From NCBI GenBank assembly GCA_027057185.1, contig JALUJE010000025.1, positions 8,677 to 15,464 of the forward strand: DNA of 6,788 nt. The letters run 5' to 3'. A program made the position numbers and the translations under genes. This stretch comes from Helicobacteraceae bacterium. GTDB taxonomy: Bacteria > Campylobacterota > Campylobacteria > Campylobacterales > Sulfurimonadaceae. The notes below the pieces were generated by a model. It saw only the letters and a program-made list of their open reading frames with translations. It searched no databases and was not told the origin of the DNA. This document shows positions 6,698-6,788 of the stretch, one piece after another; positions within the stretch are counted from its first letter, which is position 1, and every line of letters begins with the position of its first letter.

Positions 6698-6719
6698 CTA
6701 TATCTTAACGTTATGGCAA
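6689..6719 (-). promoter_or_regulatory. candidate proximal msrA promoter
   Basis: On the minus strand TACAAT (6694-6689) lies 23 nt before the msrA ATG, with TTGCCA (6719-6714) 19 bp upstream. The spacing is long, so the -10 box is the main support. Transcription would start near 6682, giving a leader of about 17 nt. Confidence 0.35.
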
Positions 6720-6738
6720 TATGTTTGCCGCCATATTG
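6717..6738. repeat. inverted repeat CAATATG-N8-CATATTG
   Basis: Perfect 7-bp arms (6717-6723 and 6732-6738) flank the 8-base spacer TTTGCCGC. The 22-bp two-fold symmetric layout fits a binding site for a dimeric regulator, but no family can be assigned from it. Confidence 0.5.
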
Positions 6739-6747
6739 ACGATAAAA

Positions 6748-6776
6748 ACAATACGATATTTGACTTTTTACGTCAA
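6748..6776 (-). promoter_or_regulatory. candidate distal msrA promoter
   Basis: On the minus strand TTGACG (6776-6771) and TATTGT (6753-6748) are separated by exactly 17 bp. This would start transcription about 75-80 bp before msrA. It overlaps the plus-strand promoter candidate. The -10 match is modest. Confidence 0.35.
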
Positions 6777-6777
6777 A
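6759..6777. repeat. inverted repeat TTTGAC-N7-GTCAAA over both -35 boxes
   Basis: Perfect 6-bp arms (6759-6764 and 6772-6777) surround TTTTTAC. Each arm contributes the TTGAC of a -35-like box, one per strand, so the symmetry may come from back-to-back promoters, from an operator, or from both. Confidence 0.5.
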
Positions 6778-6788
6778 CAGTGTACTAT
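6760..6788 (+). promoter_or_regulatory. plus-strand promoter for a gene beyond the right edge
   Basis: TTGACT (6760-6765) and TACTAT (6783-6788) are separated by the optimal 17 bp and point out of the window. This predicts a gene divergent from msrA starting shortly after the end. The gene itself is not visible. Confidence 0.5.

Noticed and set aside
1..6788. Mobile elements, CRISPR arrays, tRNA or rRNA genes, toxin-antitoxin or defence genes
   Set aside because: I saw no transposase or integrase motifs, no regularly spaced repeats, no structural RNA signatures and no defence domains. Every gene in the window belongs to a known housekeeping or envelope family.

Overview
The window is about 6.8 kb of ordinary-looking, densely packed chromosomal DNA. 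It probably comes from a free-living member of the Campylobacterota (a Sulfurovum-, Sulfuricurvum- or Sulfurimonas-like organism). This rests on four things: the TopA N-terminus and short BioB resemble those of Campylobacter and Helicobacter as I remember them; topA and bioB sit together, as I recall for Campylobacter; the ompA promoter has a T-tract and TATAAT but no clear -35 box, as is usual in this phylum; and base composition is moderate (mid-40s % G+C by eye). The genus is an inference and is not proven here.

Layout, left to right. Positions 17-4760 hold four plus-strand genes with almost no space between them: topA (DNA topoisomerase I, TTG start), a YfcE/MJ0936-type metallophosphoesterase (GTG start, 3 nt after topA), bioB (biotin synthase, ATGA overlap) and a CPA2-type cation:proton antiporter (2 nt after bioB). 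They are probably co-transcribed from a promoter to the left of the window. A spacer of about 225 bp (4761-4985) follows, with no recognisable gene and no convincing terminator, but with a good promoter just before ompA. At 4986-6095 is a complete OmpA-family outer-membrane protein: signal peptide, beta-barrel, two calcium-binding thrombospondin type 3 repeats and a peptidoglycan-binding domain. A short convergent spacer with a hairpin separates it from msrA (methionine sulfoxide reductase A) on the minus strand. The last 112 bp upstream of msrA are AT-rich, dense in inverted repeats and carry candidate promoters in both directions, so a plus-strand gene probably starts just beyond the right edge.

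How the genes relate: the first cluster joins unrelated housekeeping tasks (supercoiling, a small phosphoesterase, cofactor synthesis, ion homeostasis), and I see no single pathway. OmpA links outer membrane to cell wall, and MsrA repairs oxidised methionine.

I see no mobile element, CRISPR array, RNA gene or obvious new defence or biosynthetic system. The points most worth a second look are: BioB has Leu and Met where the E. coli enzyme has two ligands of its auxiliary [2Fe-2S] cluster; the antiporter seems to have Gly-Glu in place of the usual Asp pair; one TopA zinc knuckle has lost a cysteine; and the msrA upstream region has a palindrome shared by overlapping divergent promoter candidates.
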